Part shown: piece after piece, positions 11,393 to 22,232 of the stretch
Position numbering within the stretch: the first letter of the stretch is position 1
Layout of the letters: each line of letters begins with the position of its first letter
Assembly: GCF_026015985.1 (NCBI RefSeq)
Contig: NZ_CP110389.1
Span: 1 to 64,000 of the forward strand
Source: Rhodopseudomonas sp. P2A-2r
GTDB lineage: Bacteria > Pseudomonadota > Alphaproteobacteria > Rhizobiales > Xanthobacteraceae
Direction: 5' to 3'
DNA length: 64,000 bases
Notes under the pieces: generated by a model
The model's input: only the letters and a program-made list of their open reading frames with translations
Told to the model about the DNA's origin: nothing
Databases searched by the model: none
Program-made: the position numbers and the translations under genes

Positions 11393-12364
11393 GTGAGGCG
11401 TTTAGGCAAGCCGAGCGTCCAGCGCGTGGTCCTCATCCTCGAAACCGTCGCGCGGACGCTTGAGCGCCTTGGCCACACGACCGCTGACGCAAAGAACGGT
11501 GTCGATCTGGTCGTCGACGGTGAGAAGCTGCGGCTCCTGTTTCATGAAACCAAGGACAAGTCGGAGCACCACCCCACGGCAGGCGAACTTGCCGAGAAGG
11601 CGACGTGGGACGCTAACCGGTTGATCTCACCGACTCTGTACAATTCCGACCGGAAGCATTGGCGGTCCTGGGATCACTTCCCGTCCGGGCGCATCTCGTT
11701 AACGCTGGTCTCACCATCTTGGACGAGTTGGTCAACCGACCGCATCCTGGGCCGGTGGCACGATCGCAAGGCCGCCGCACTAGAGCAGCAGCTTAACGAG
11801 GTGGTCGTCGCCATGTACGCTGGCGTCGCCCTGCTCAAGCACAACCGCGCCAAGCTCGAGGAGCGCCAGCGCCTTCATCAGGAGGAGATGGAACGCCGGG
11901 AGCGGGAGCGCGCCCGCCAGGATCGCATCGCCAAGCGCGAGGCCTTCGTCCGTCAGAAGGCAAAGGAGCACGCCGAGCTTGTCGAGCTTCGTAGCTTTAG
12001 CCGGCATCTCGACGGCGAGACGGCCGGACCCGATATGCGGAACGCTGCCGCGATCGCCGCCGTCACCCGAGACATGATCGACCGTCTCGAGAATTGCCTG
12101 TCGGGCTTGGCGCTTGATGAGGAGATCAAACGGCTAAAACTCTACGCCGATGGCGACCTGGCGCAGGAGAACTGCCCAAGTGGCTCCTATCTCGACGTCG
12201 CAATCGCCATCGATCACAGCGCCATTGCGACCAGCAAGTCGCCATCAACCTGTCCCAGGTGGCCCCGCTGGCCTGACGGGCTCAACGGCTTTCTGGTAGA
12301 CCAAGAAGCCGGACCATCGGGCCGCGACCCGCTGCGAGACCAGTCGGCCAGGATCCCGCACTGA
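11393..12364 (+). CDS. Hypothetical coiled-coil protein, probably truncated at the N-terminus
   Basis: A 323-residue product with a GTG start. Residues 1-130 look like a folded domain (RVVLILETVARTLERLGHTTADAKNGVDLVVDGEKLRL). A long charged coiled coil follows at about 160-200 (KLEERQRLHQEEMERRERERARQDR). The region resembles the C-terminal two thirds of uncharacterised bacterial proteins that normally begin with a small DNA-binding-like domain; that part is missing here. The last 70 residues are rich in S, P and W and may be a frameshifted tail. Function unknown. Confidence 0.5.
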   Translation: MRRLGKPSVQRVVLILETVARTLERLGHTTADAKNGVDLVVDGEKLRLLFHETKDKSEHHPTAGELAEKATWDANRLISPTLYNSDRKHWRSWDHFPSGRISLTLVSPSWTSWSTDRILGRWHDRKAAALEQQLNEVVVAMYAGVALLKHNRAKLEERQRLHQEEMERRERERARQDRIAKREAFVRQKAKEHAELVELRSFSRHLDGETAGPDMRNAAAIAAVTRDMIDRLENCLSGLALDEEIKRLKLYADGDLAQENCPSGSYLDVAIAIDHSAIATSKSPSTCPRWPRWPDGLNGFLVDQEAGPSGRDPLRDQSARIPH

Positions 12365-12992
12365 AAAACGTGCCAATCGGCCGTCGCTGGCAGCCCATCT
12401 TCGCGGTGAGCGAAGGCCCGACTTAACCTTCTACAGGCAAAGGTCGCCGAACAGCACAAGCTAAGATCGGCTTGCTCGGCCGCCGCTTAAAATCGCTTTA
12501 TCTTATGGGTCACGGATCGCGCGGTATTATCAACTTATGGGTTAGGGCGATCCATCTATGGGATGCGGTGAACTGATCATTGTACAATTCTGGCTGTCAG
12601 TGCCAAGTTACGGGACGCGATACACGCTTGTTGCGCTACCCATAAGATAGCGACGCATAAGATGATCCAAAACGGCCCGTTGGCTAAGTGAGGTAGGCTC
12701 CTCGCAGGGCTCGCTGGATGCGACTTGAGAAAGATTTAGTGGCTGTCTGGGCTAAACGGTCTTAGATATCGACTGTCTCTGGCTGCCAAGACATTAAAAA
12801 ACACAACCAAGAGATATTGAACGCCCAAATCCAACGCACTATCGATATGCGTAGACGTACAATCAAAGACTGCGGTATTTGACTTGACTTTCAACTCCCG
12901 TCACGGCTGCCAACACAACGAGTTCAAATCTTCTGCCCGTCGTTGATTTTGGAAGCCGTCTAAAAATACCAGACTCCGTTGACGCCATCGAA
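12365..12992. other. Gap with clustered TATCTTATGGGT-type repeats
   Basis: 628 bases without a supported gene. TATCTTATGGGT (12500-12511) is an exact inverted repeat of ACCCATAAGATA (12638-12649). A partial direct copy, ACTTATGGGTTA, starts at 12534 and CATAAGAT recurs at 12656-12663. The arrangement recalls recombinase or transposase end sites, but no recombinase gene is present. Local base composition is more AT-rich than the neighbouring core genes. Confidence 0.55.
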
Positions 12993-14154
12993 GTGCCTCC
13001 TCGTCGACTTTCTATCGAACAACTAATCGAATCCGCCGACGTCAGCGTGCGGCTCCACAACTGCTTTCCAAATAATCGGGAGGTTTTCGAACAATTTTCA
13101 GTCTCGGATGTTCTCGCCAACCGGCGATCTATTCTTTTCGACTATCGTAAGATGTTCAAGCCTTGGGAAAAAGACGGCGATCGAAATCCTTGAACTCGTC
13201 GACCTTTATCACCGAGATCCTTGGGAGATCGTCGGGCACCTACAAAGCGATGACGATCTAGTCAAAGGAATTTCCGTCCCTGAAACGCCGATTTTGACGG
13301 GCGCCGAACAATATTTGCAGAGTGAAAAGATAATTGACATCCTGTTGAAACTGGATATTTCCACGCGCTTATCAAACGTTGTAAAATCGGGGGAATTCGA
13401 CGCTACGACTATTGCGGACTTCATCGCCGATCCGGGTGAATTAAATTCGAAATTCATGTCTGCATCGAACTCCGGTCGCAAGACGGCAGGAGAGGCTATG
13501 GCACTCCTCTCTCATCATGTGGAGATGTCGCGCAAAAGCGCCGAGTCAGTAGTTGGCGGAGAAGAAGGCGCAGACGATATCCAACCGATCGGTTTGCCGC
13601 ACGACGGCATTGATGATGCGTCGCCACCACGCTTTCGTATACAAAAATTGCTCGCAGCCCTGCAACCAAAAGAGTTGCAGGTCTTGACCGAGCGCTATGG
13701 TCTTGACGGTCGTCCGCCTCGCACTCTCAATGACATTGAGCAACGTGTCCATGTCACCCGCGAACGCGTCCGACAAGTCGAAGCAAAGGCAATCAGAAGA
13801 CTACAGAAAACCCAAAGAGGTCGGACTGCATTTGAGGCGTTGATCGAGACTGAAAATGAATCGACTTGGTGTGCGCTCTGCGATGCTTCGCTCTACTTGG
13901 CGGAATCCCAGCTGGCAGAGAAGGCTCGCGGTTTAGATCCAATTTTCCTTTTGGCGATCGATGTCGTGCATGAGGACGTACGGACGTGGATTTCGACCAT
14001 CGCCCATCAATCCGACGCGGGCTGGTTTCGTAATTTGACCGACGCGACGCGCATGATGAAGTCTCAAACGGAAATCGAAGTCATCGCTAACAGCGTGGCT
14101 ATTCGGCGACGGCCTCATCGGCTGGAAGCGAGCCGATGTCGAGAAGTTTATTGA
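12993..14154 (+). pseudogene. Frameshifted alpha-CTD-like / sigma region-4-like protein
   Basis: Two frames read as one protein. The first (12993-13193) gives LSIEQLIESADVSVRLHNCF and continues to YRKMF. The second (from about 13160 to 14154) continues SLGKKTAIEILELVD. Together they resemble an RNA polymerase alpha C-terminal domain helix-hairpin-helix. Dropping one A near 13162 joins them as KMFSLGKKTA. Farther on, about 13660-13810 encodes a sigma-70 region-4-like helix-turn-helix (LQPKELQVLTERYGL, then VTRERVRQVEAKAIRRLQ). The last 25 residues may also be out of frame, because an alternative frame there reads GDGLIGWKRADVEKFIDGL. It may be an accessory transcription factor that has decayed. 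Confidence 0.6.
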
Positions 14155-15058
14155 TGGCCTACGGGATTGCGTCCCAACCGGGTCCCAAAACGCGGGGCGG
14201 CGCCGCTGCCTGAAGCATGCCGTGTGGCGCGATGCGGATTGAAAACAGGGATCACAGCGACGGGATCGACCAGGTCAATGCAGTGATGGCCGCGATGCGC
14301 GGCGCACCCGATCCGGTCGAACTCGGACAGGACGACGCGGCGAGGACCCCTTCACCACTTGCGACATGATCTAGGCCGAACAGCGCGTAAGGTAGTCCCG
14401 GTCGTCTGAACAGATTCTCCGCGTCGAACTTGGCCAGACATTCAGAAGACAGCGCTAAGCAAAGGCGTCGTCGCTGGTCCTTCGAACCCCGATGCCAGAG
14501 ATCCGGCGACATGACATGCCAGCGTCTCTGCAGTAATCGCCCAGAATTAGAGACATTGGCCGCTTCTGGCGCAAAGCGGACCAGGTCGATCTGCTTCATA
14601 CGCGTCGATGAGAGGGGGCAGGAACGCGTCTAGGCAGTATGCGGGGTCTTCGAGATTTCGTGGTTCGCGGTCTCGATCCACACGTGCGCAATTCAAAGAT
14701 CTTCTCCGGCATATCCTTGAATGATGTCCGGGAAGTCGGTGTTCACGTTGATCGCCAGGGCAACGACGGAAACCGGTGGCACCAGCCTTGGTTTGCGGCC
14801 GACGTCCCGTTGTCATTGCCGTATTCGCGGACCTGCAGCGATGTTGCTGCGCGAGGCGTCCAGGATCGTCGAGCAACGGCAGTTTTCGCGCAAGTATTTC
14901 CTTTATGCGCCCCCGCGAGCGCGCGGCGAACCGGAAAAATCTGATATGTGAGATTTCAGCATTGTACTTCGCGATTCTGCCGATATCATAAGGCAGTCGT
15001 CAGACGGCGCCTGTTGCCAGGAGGCGCTGTCTTCGGTTGTAACGCAGAGATCGGCCGG
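14155..15058. other. Long gap without a supported gene
   Basis: About 900 bases. Several short open frames exist on both strands, but none has a ribosome site, a recognisable family or consistent codon use. It contains the hairpin at 14558-14579 that recurs near 22180. It is probably degraded accessory DNA. Confidence 0.5.
14558..14579. repeat. GGCCGCTT...AAGCGG hairpin repeat, copy 1
   Basis: A 22-base sequence with arms CCGCTT and AAGCGG. It is repeated identically at 22180-22201. The flanks of the two copies differ, so it is a dispersed short palindrome and not part of a larger duplication. Confidence 0.6.
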
Positions 15059-16348
15059 TCAGCTTTTGCCGCAGGTTGGCAGCAGGGCTGCCACGTCATT
15101 GACCAGCAATGGCATCGTTTCTGTGGCCGAACGGCGGCCGGTGACGAGTCCTTCCGTGTGCCCCTTGATCACTTCAATGATCTTGAGCGAGTTGTCGCCG
15201 GGGAACGAGACCCACTCGGTCAGCACCGGCAGTTGCGCGATGCTGGTCAGATGGTTGGGGCTGGTCTTGTAGAAATTCCCCAACAGTTCGGGCTCCGTCA
15301 CCGCGAGTTTGCTGCCGGGCATATAGCCGGTCAGCTTCACCATCTGGGTCTGGCCGACGGCGCCGGTTACGAACTTCACATATTCCCAGGCCGCCTGCTG
15401 GCGGGCAGCATCGGTGGCGAACACCATGGCCATGTTGCCGCCGGCCGGAAGCAGGCCGTTCGAAGCCGCCAGCGGGAACGGCACGGTCCTGAACTTGAAC
15501 CGGCCGGCGATCTGGCGCTCGGCGGCCGCGACGTAGGACGTGGAGTCCGCGACAATGGCGACGTTGCCTGAGACAAAGGACTGCCGGGCCTGGCCGAGCG
15601 ACAGGTTCGGCATGCCGGACTTGCCGAACGCTTCGAGCGTCTGCAGGGCGAACTTGCCGGCGTCGTCATTGAAACCGATGCCGCAGCCATCGGGCTTCAG
15701 CATGCGGCCGCCTTTGCTGGTGACCAGCGACTGCACCAGCCAGTTGCCGGTCTGCTCCCACTGAAAGTAGAAGCCGGTATGGCCCGGGCCTGCCGCGGCT
15801 TCCGCCTTCTTGCCGAACGCGATCAGCTCCGGCCAGGTCCGCGGCAGCGTCTCGACGGTGCCGCCGGCTTTTTCCACGAGATCGGCGTTGACGTAGAGCA
15901 CGGGCGTCGAGACGGAGAATGGCAATCCGTAAGTCTTTGCTTTCCATTTTCCGAGTTCGGCGAGGGTCGCGTAGTAGCCGAGCTTGTCGATGCCGCCGTC
16001 CTTGGCGATGAAGCCGTCGAGCGGCGCGCCGATGCCGCGATCGGCGAACAGCCCGATCTGGTTGATGCCGTTGAAAGCGACGTCGGGCAGTCGGCCGGTG
16101 AGCTGATCGCGCAGGATCTGCTGCGCTGCTTCTTCATAGCCGCCCGCCGGATTGCGAAACTTGATCTTGATGTCGGGGTGCTGCTCGGTGAACCGCTTGG
16201 CCAGATCCTGCTGCAGCAAATTGAAGATGCCGGGCGTGGTGTAGAGCACGTCGAGCACGATCTCGGCCGAGGCCGGCGCGGTGAAGGTGATGGCGCCGAT
16301 CGCGGTTGCGGCGAGGCGTCCGGCGTGGGCAGCGGATAGTTGGAACAT
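15059..16348 (-). CDS. ABC transporter extracellular solute-binding protein, family 1 (UgpB/MalE type)
   Basis: The periplasmic receptor of the importer encoded just upstream. The 429-residue protein starts MFQLSAAHAGRL, with a typical signal peptide cut after about residue 28 (APASA). The mature part has the family 1 layout (VLYTTPGIFNLLQQDLAKRFTEQHPDIKIKF, then PDVAFNGINQIG, and LPFSVSTPVLYVN). ATG 16348 was chosen because a GGAG ribosome site precedes it and the signal peptide follows at once. It is last in the operon, 16 bases after a permease gene. The linked phosphodiesterase suggests a phosphodiester- or glycerophosphate-like ligand, but the sequence does not show the substrate. Confidence 0.88.
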   Translation of the reverse strand: MFQLSAAHAGRLAATAIGAITFTAPASAEIVLDVLYTTPGIFNLLQQDLAKRFTEQHPDIKIKFRNPAGGYEEAAQQILRDQLTGRLPDVAFNGINQIGLFADRGIGAPLDGFIAKDGGIDKLGYYATLAELGKWKAKTYGLPFSVSTPVLYVNADLVEKAGGTVETLPRTWPELIAFGKKAEAAAGPGHTGFYFQWEQTGNWLVQSLVTSKGGRMLKPDGCGIGFNDDAGKFALQTLEAFGKSGMPNLSLGQARQSFVSGNVAIVADSTSYVAAAERQIAGRFKFRTVPFPLAASNGLLPAGGNMAMVFATDAARQQAAWEYVKFVTGAVGQTQMVKLTGYMPGSKLAVTEPELLGNFYKTSPNHLTSIAQLPVLTEWVSFPGDNSLKIIEVIKGHTEGLVTGRRSATETMPLLVNDVAALLPTCGKS

Positions 16349-16364
16349 CAGAATTCTCCGGTGA

Positions 16365-17252
16365 TCAGTTGCGGGCGGTAAAGGACATGCTGTCGATGAA
16401 GCGTTTCTGCGCGAATACAAAGCCAAGGACGAGAGGGGCAACGATGATGACGGAGCCGGCCATCAGTGGGCCGAGAAACTGGCCGGCTTCATCGTCGCGG
16501 AACAGCAGGATGCCGAGCGCCGGCGTCGATAGTTCCGGGCTGCGCACGGCGATCAGCGGCCAGAACAGATCGTTCCAGTGGGCCACGACCGAGAAGATAC
16601 CGAACGCGGCGATCGCCGGCACGGCGACCGGCAGCATCACCCGCCAGATGATCTCGAACTCGCCGAGCCCGTCGAGGCGCGCGGCATCGATCAGTTCATC
16701 GGGCACCGCGCGAAAGAACTGGCGCATCAGGAAAATGCCGAGCGTCGAAATGATCCAGGGCAAGATCAGCGCGGCGTAAGTATCGAGCAGGCCGAACCGG
16801 TGCAGCATCACGAATTGAGGGATCGCCAGTGCCTGGGGCGGAACCAGCAGCCCCACTAGAACAGCCGAGAACAGCGTGTCGCGGCCGCGAAACCGCAGCT
16901 TCGCCAGCGCATAGGCGCACGGAACGCACACCATCATCTGCAACATGAAGATCGTGCTGCAGACGAACAGGCCGTTGATCAGAAACCGCAACATCGGCAC
17001 CGCGGTGAGCGCGGCCCGGTAGTTCTCCCAGCCGTAGAATTCTTGCGGCCACAGACGAAACTGGGGCTGGAAAATTTCGCCCGGCGGCTTCAGCGACAGG
17101 CTGAGCATCCAGACGAACGGCAACAGCGCAAACGCAGCGGTCACGAGCAAGGCGGCGTGACGCCCGACGGCGCCCACGCGCCGACGCGACATGAATGTCG
17201 CGCGAGGCGGCGCGATGGTCCGGCCAGCGATGGTCTGTTGCGACATGCTCAT
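16365..17252 (-). CDS. ABC transporter permease (UgpE/MalG type)
   Basis: One of two inner-membrane permeases of a carbohydrate-uptake-1 importer. The 295-residue protein has about six membrane segments and the cytoplasmic EAA-like loop DAARLDGLGEFEIIWRVMLP that contacts the ATPase. Its ATG overlaps the stop of the preceding permease as ATGA (17249-17252), pointing to translational coupling. A longer upstream frame has no membrane-protein character and was not used. Confidence 0.88.
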   Translation of the reverse strand: MSMSQQTIAGRTIAPPRATFMSRRRVGAVGRHAALLVTAAFALLPFVWMLSLSLKPPGEIFQPQFRLWPQEFYGWENYRAALTAVPMLRFLINGLFVCSTIFMLQMMVCVPCAYALAKLRFRGRDTLFSAVLVGLLVPPQALAIPQFVMLHRFGLLDTYAALILPWIISTLGIFLMRQFFRAVPDELIDAARLDGLGEFEIIWRVMLPVAVPAIAAFGIFSVVAHWNDLFWPLIAVRSPELSTPALGILLFRDDEAGQFLGPLMAGSVIIVAPLVLGFVFAQKRFIDSMSFTARN

Positions 17253-18183
17253 GAGTAGTGCACCCGTCGATCGAGCACCTTGGCCTGCACCAGCGTCAGC
17301 AGCATGACGATGGCCAGGTAGACCACGGTCAGCGCTGCGCCGTAGCCGGTGCGCAGGAAGTCGAAGCTTTCGACATAAAGTCGATGCAGCAGCACCTCGG
17401 AGGCGAAGTTCGGTCCGCCCTGCGACAGGACCCGCACGGTATCGAACACCTCGAACGCGCGCGTCGCGGTGAGGATCAGGACGAACATCGTCACCGGCCC
17501 CAATATCGGCAGCGTGACGATCCATAGCCGTTCGAACATGCCGTCAGCGCCGTCGATGGCGACGGCGTCGTAGAGCGACTGCGGGATTGATTTTAGCCCG
17601 GCCACGAACAGCACCATGGCGAAGCCGAAGCCCTGCCATATGCCGATGACGGCAAGCGCGGGCAGAACGGTGCGCTCGTCACGCAACCAGTTCACCCCGG
17701 TGATGCCGAATTCAGCCAACAGGCGGTTCACCATTCCGATGCTGGGATGAAGCATACTGCCCCACACGATTGCCATCGCGGCCATCGTCGACATCACCGG
17801 CAGGAAGTGCGCGGCGCGGTAAAAGCCGCGCAAGCCCGGCTGCGCCTCGATCAGCAACGCGACAACGAGGCCCAAGATCACCGTGCCCGGCACCACGATG
17901 GCGACATAGAGCAGCGTATTGGCCAGCGTCCGCCAGAAGATGCTATCGGTGAACAACGCGCGATAATTGTCGATGCCGAGAAAGCGCAAGGTCGAGGCGC
18001 CGAACTGCCAGTCGGTCAGCGAGATCAGCACCACCGCAACGACCGGCCCGGCCATCAACAGGATCAGCAAGGTCGTGGCAGGCGTCACAGCCAGCCACGC
18101 CGTGGCGCGCTCGCGCCGCGTGCGGTTGCCGAGCGACGCGGCGGTTTCGCCCGCCGGCGCCGGCGCGGCCGTTGCAGGCGGGT

Positions 18184-18187
<4 letters not shown>
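17249..18187 (-). CDS. ABC transporter permease (UgpA/MalF type)
   Basis: The partner permease, 312 residues. A short proline/alanine-rich cytoplasmic N-terminus leads to six membrane segments starting near residue 30 (AWLAVTPATTLLILLMAGPV). The EAA loop is DAVAIDGADGMFERLWIVTLP. Its start overlaps the stop of the ATPase gene as ATGA, and its stop overlaps the next permease. With the binding protein and ATPase it makes a complete importer. Confidence 0.9.
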
Positions 18188-19307
<1,120 letters not shown>

Positions 19308-19311
<4 letters not shown>

Positions 19312-20600
19312 GCCGCTCCCTGGGTATGAATATCGGCATCGTGCTGCAGCGCCTGTCCGTCCATGCCGTCCGCAGCTATGCCGAGATAAGCGAGCACGGT
19401 GGGCGCGATGTCGATGATGCGGGCCTGACCCGGACGCGTCGCACCCGGCGCAAAGCCGGCGCCGGAAGCGAACAAGAACGGCGTCTGTTCCCAGGCAGCG
19501 AGGCCGCCGTGCTGGCCGCAGCCGAGCCGGTCCGGCTTGCCCATCGCAGGCTTGGCGGCCAGGCTCGAACCCGGGATGCCGAATGCATTCGGCGCATCGT
19601 CCGAGCGCATCGAAACGGCGAAGGCGAGGCTCGCCATCGCCGCCTGTCCGACGTCGCCGAGGTCCTGTGGGCCGATCACTTGCCCGGCCCACTCGCGCGA
19701 CATCAGGAATTGATGGATGCGGGGCGTCGCCGCGGCATGATCCGGATGCACGTAGATCAACGCCGCAGTTCCGTTGGACACCGCCATGACGTCGCCGGAC
19801 GTGGGATCGGCCTTGAGGCCGGCGCCGATCAATTCGGCGTCGATGTCGATGACACCGGTCACCGTTTGATGGCCATGGTCCGAGCCGATCAGCAGCAGGA
19901 TATCGTCGCCGGCGGCGCGCAGCCGGGCCACGGCATCGATGACCAGTCCGGCGTGGATGTCGGCCTGCGCCAGCACCGCGAGATGTTCGGGCGATCCGAG
20001 CGGCGACTCATGCTGCATATGGTCGGGCTCGCACAGCCACAGTATGCCGAGCGCCGGCCTGGCGGTGTGCAGAACTTGTTCGATAAAACGCTCGGTCATC
20101 CGGCGGTCGCCCGCCAGGTCTGGTGTCGCATCCAGCGCATCGTCCGCCGAGACCGGCACGCGTCCCGGGCCGAACGAGCCGGCGCGATGATAGACATGGC
20201 CATAGCCGTCGGGATCGTGCGCATAGGCAGCGCCCGGCGAAACGTTGCTGAAAATGATGACGCCGCCATCGTCTTTCAGCCGCTCCGCTAGCGTCGGCAT
20301 CGCCAGCGACTGACCGGTCACGCGACGCTTGTGCTGCAGGAAATCCGGATCGCCGGCGTCGCGCAGCACCAGTTGGCCATCTTCCATCAGCGCGACCGAG
20401 TTGCCCTGCAGGCCGTGCCGGGCGGGATGGCAGCCAGTCGCCAGGCTGGAGCAAACCACGCGGGTGCAGGACGGAAACACGGTGCGGTAGTCGGAAAACC
20501 GCTCGGCCTGTTCGGCGAAAGCGACCAGGTTCGGTGTGGTCTCGGGCGAGATCATGTCCGGGCGAAGCCCGTCCAGCGTGACGATGATGGCGCGGCGCAT
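19308..20600 (-). CDS. Type I phosphodiesterase / nucleotide pyrophosphatase (alkaline phosphatase superfamily)
   Basis: A 430-residue metal-dependent hydrolase of phosphoester or phosphodiester bonds. Metal and nucleophile motifs are in family order: TLDGLRPD near residue 8, the nucleophile Thr in FPSCTRVVCSSLATG near 46, then CEPDHMQHE and GSDHGHQ. No signal peptide is visible, so it should act in the cytoplasm on imported substrate. It is first in a five-gene operon whose genes overlap by ATGA and end with an ABC importer. A role in breaking down the imported compound is inferred. It diverges from the SorC regulator. Confidence 0.88.
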
Positions 20601-20728
20601 TATGAGGCCTCCCCATCGGCGAAGGCGAAGGCAAGGATGGCGTACGGAAATGTCATGTCGTCGGAGACCTTTTCAGGGCCATCGGGCCCGCGGCTTCGTT
20701 CAACGAAAGACATAGGCAAGTCCGGCGA

Positions 20729-20738
20729 CACATATGTG
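20729..20738. promoter_or_regulatory. CACATATGTG palindrome, candidate SorC operator
   Basis: A perfect 10-base palindrome in the 187-base divergent region between the phosphodiesterase operon and the SorC regulator gene. The position suits autoregulation and control of the operon. This rests on symmetry and position alone. Confidence 0.35.
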
Positions 20739-20787
20739 ACGCAGCCGGCACATTTGGGATTTCATTGTCGCACGCCTATTGGTAGGG

Positions 20788-21801
20788 ATGTGCGATGCTG
20801 ATGGGCGATCAAAGGACGACGCTATTGATTCGGGCGAAGAACGAGCCGACTTCCGCGCCGGAAAAAGCGAGGAGCCTGCGGACGCCGCGTTGATGGCGCG
20901 GATCTCCTGGTACTATTTCAAGGAAGGCCAGACCCAGGATGCGATCGCGCGGCGGCTGAAAATCACGCGCAAGCGGGTCAACCGGATTCTCGGCGACGCC
21001 CGGGAGAGCGGCGTGGTGCAAATCACCATCGCCGGTCCGACCGGGCCGTGCCATGATCTCGAAACCAAGCTGGTCGCCAGATACAGGCTGCGTCACGCGG
21101 TCGTCGTACCTTCGCCGATGGCAGGCACCGATGTCAGGGCCATGGTCGGCGCTGCAGCTGGGCAATATGTGTCCGACAATCTGCGACCGTCAGCATCTAT
21201 CGGTATCAGCTGGGGAGGCACGATCAATGCCGCCGCCCAGAACCTGAGGCGGCGCGCCGGCATGAACAACCGGGTGGTGCTGCTGTGCGGCGGACTCGCG
21301 GAAAGCACGCTGGTCAATCCGTATGACAACGCGGCGATGATGGCGCGCGCTCTGGATGCCAGATGCTATTACATCACGGCGCCGATGTTCGCCGAGACGC
21401 CCGAACTGCGCAACGTGCTGGTCCGCAGCGAGCCGATCCGCGGCGTGCTGGCGATGGTGCCGACCCTCGATCTGGCCTTGCTCAGCGCCATCGACCTGTC
21501 GGAACAATCGAAGTCGCTCGAATACGGCGTCATCAGCCGAGAAACCTGGCAATCGCTGCGCGATGCCGGAGCGGTGGGTGATATCTGCGGGCATTATCTC
21601 GACGCGGCAGGCCGAATCATCGACCACCCTCTGACGTCGCGCGTCGTCAATCCCGCGCTCGACGACCTGTTGCGTTTACCCGAAATCGTTCTGGCCGCAG
21701 GTGGCCGGCAAAAAACCGCGATCATTCTCGCCAGCATTCGCGCCGGGCTGTGCCATGTACTGATTACAGACGAAAATGCGGCATTGGAGCTGACGGTTTA
21801 G
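20788..21801 (+). CDS. SorC/DeoR-family sugar-binding transcriptional regulator
   Basis: A 337-residue regulator. A winged helix-turn-helix lies at about residues 40-75 (WYYFKEGQTQDAIARRLKITRKRVNRIL). The large SorC effector-binding domain follows (GISWGGTINAAAQ, LCGGLAES, and AGGRQKTAIILASIRAGLCHVLITD near the end). SorC proteins sense phosphorylated sugars and control adjacent uptake operons. Here it diverges from the phosphodiesterase/ABC operon, its likely target. ATG 20788 was chosen; an in-frame TTG nine bases upstream is possible. Confidence 0.88.
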   Translation: MCDADGRSKDDAIDSGEERADFRAGKSEEPADAALMARISWYYFKEGQTQDAIARRLKITRKRVNRILGDARESGVVQITIAGPTGPCHDLETKLVARYRLRHAVVVPSPMAGTDVRAMVGAAAGQYVSDNLRPSASIGISWGGTINAAAQNLRRRAGMNNRVVLLCGGLAESTLVNPYDNAAMMARALDARCYYITAPMFAETPELRNVLVRSEPIRGVLAMVPTLDLALLSAIDLSEQSKSLEYGVISRETWQSLRDAGAVGDICGHYLDAAGRIIDHPLTSRVVNPALDDLLRLPEIVLAAGGRQKTAIILASIRAGLCHVLITDENAALELTV

Positions 21802-22232
21802 GACGACCATCGCCGCTGAGCCTATAAGCGTATCAACCCGCCTGATCTGTTTTGGACACTGCCGCGTGCCGATTAGCTCGGACGACGGCTGGCGATCCTT
21901 GGGTAAGCTTAGTAGATTTAATCCGGATCGCCGAGTACCACCGACCGTGAGCAGCGCTCAACTGACCATCCGGCGTTCGGAATGCCAGGCCTCCCTCGTC
22001 GTGTAGCCCGTCGATGCAAGATAATCACAGGACGCTTGCTGGGCCTGCCGCCGACGGCTTATGCCCGGCAGCAAATTAGATTGCCTACCAATCTTTCACG
22101 TAAGTATGGGCCGACCTCGCCACGCATTTTTCGGAAGCTGAGTTCGGACGACTGCTATCTAGCGTTATGCATGGTGATCGGCCGCTTCTGGCGCAAAGCG
22201 GCCAATAGCCAAAATATGATTGCAGAAGTGTC
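21802..22232. other. Gap after the SorC gene
   Basis: 431 bases between two convergent genes with no supported gene. It contains the 22180-22203 hairpin repeat near its right end and otherwise nothing I can identify. Confidence 0.5.
22180..22203. repeat. GGCCGCTT...AAGCGGCC hairpin repeat, copy 2
   Basis: Perfect 8-base arms GGCCGCTT (22180-22187) and AAGCGGCC (22196-22203) enclose an 8-base loop. The first 22 bases are identical to 14558-14579. It lies between convergent genes and could also act in termination. Confidence 0.6.

Noticed and set aside
14155..15058. Several small genes in the gap before the solute-binding protein gene
   Set aside because: Frames overlap on both strands, lack ribosome sites and resemble nothing; probably degraded DNA.
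12365..15058. A prophage or complete insertion sequence
   Set aside because: No transposase, integrase or phage structural gene can be read; only short repeats and broken genes are present.
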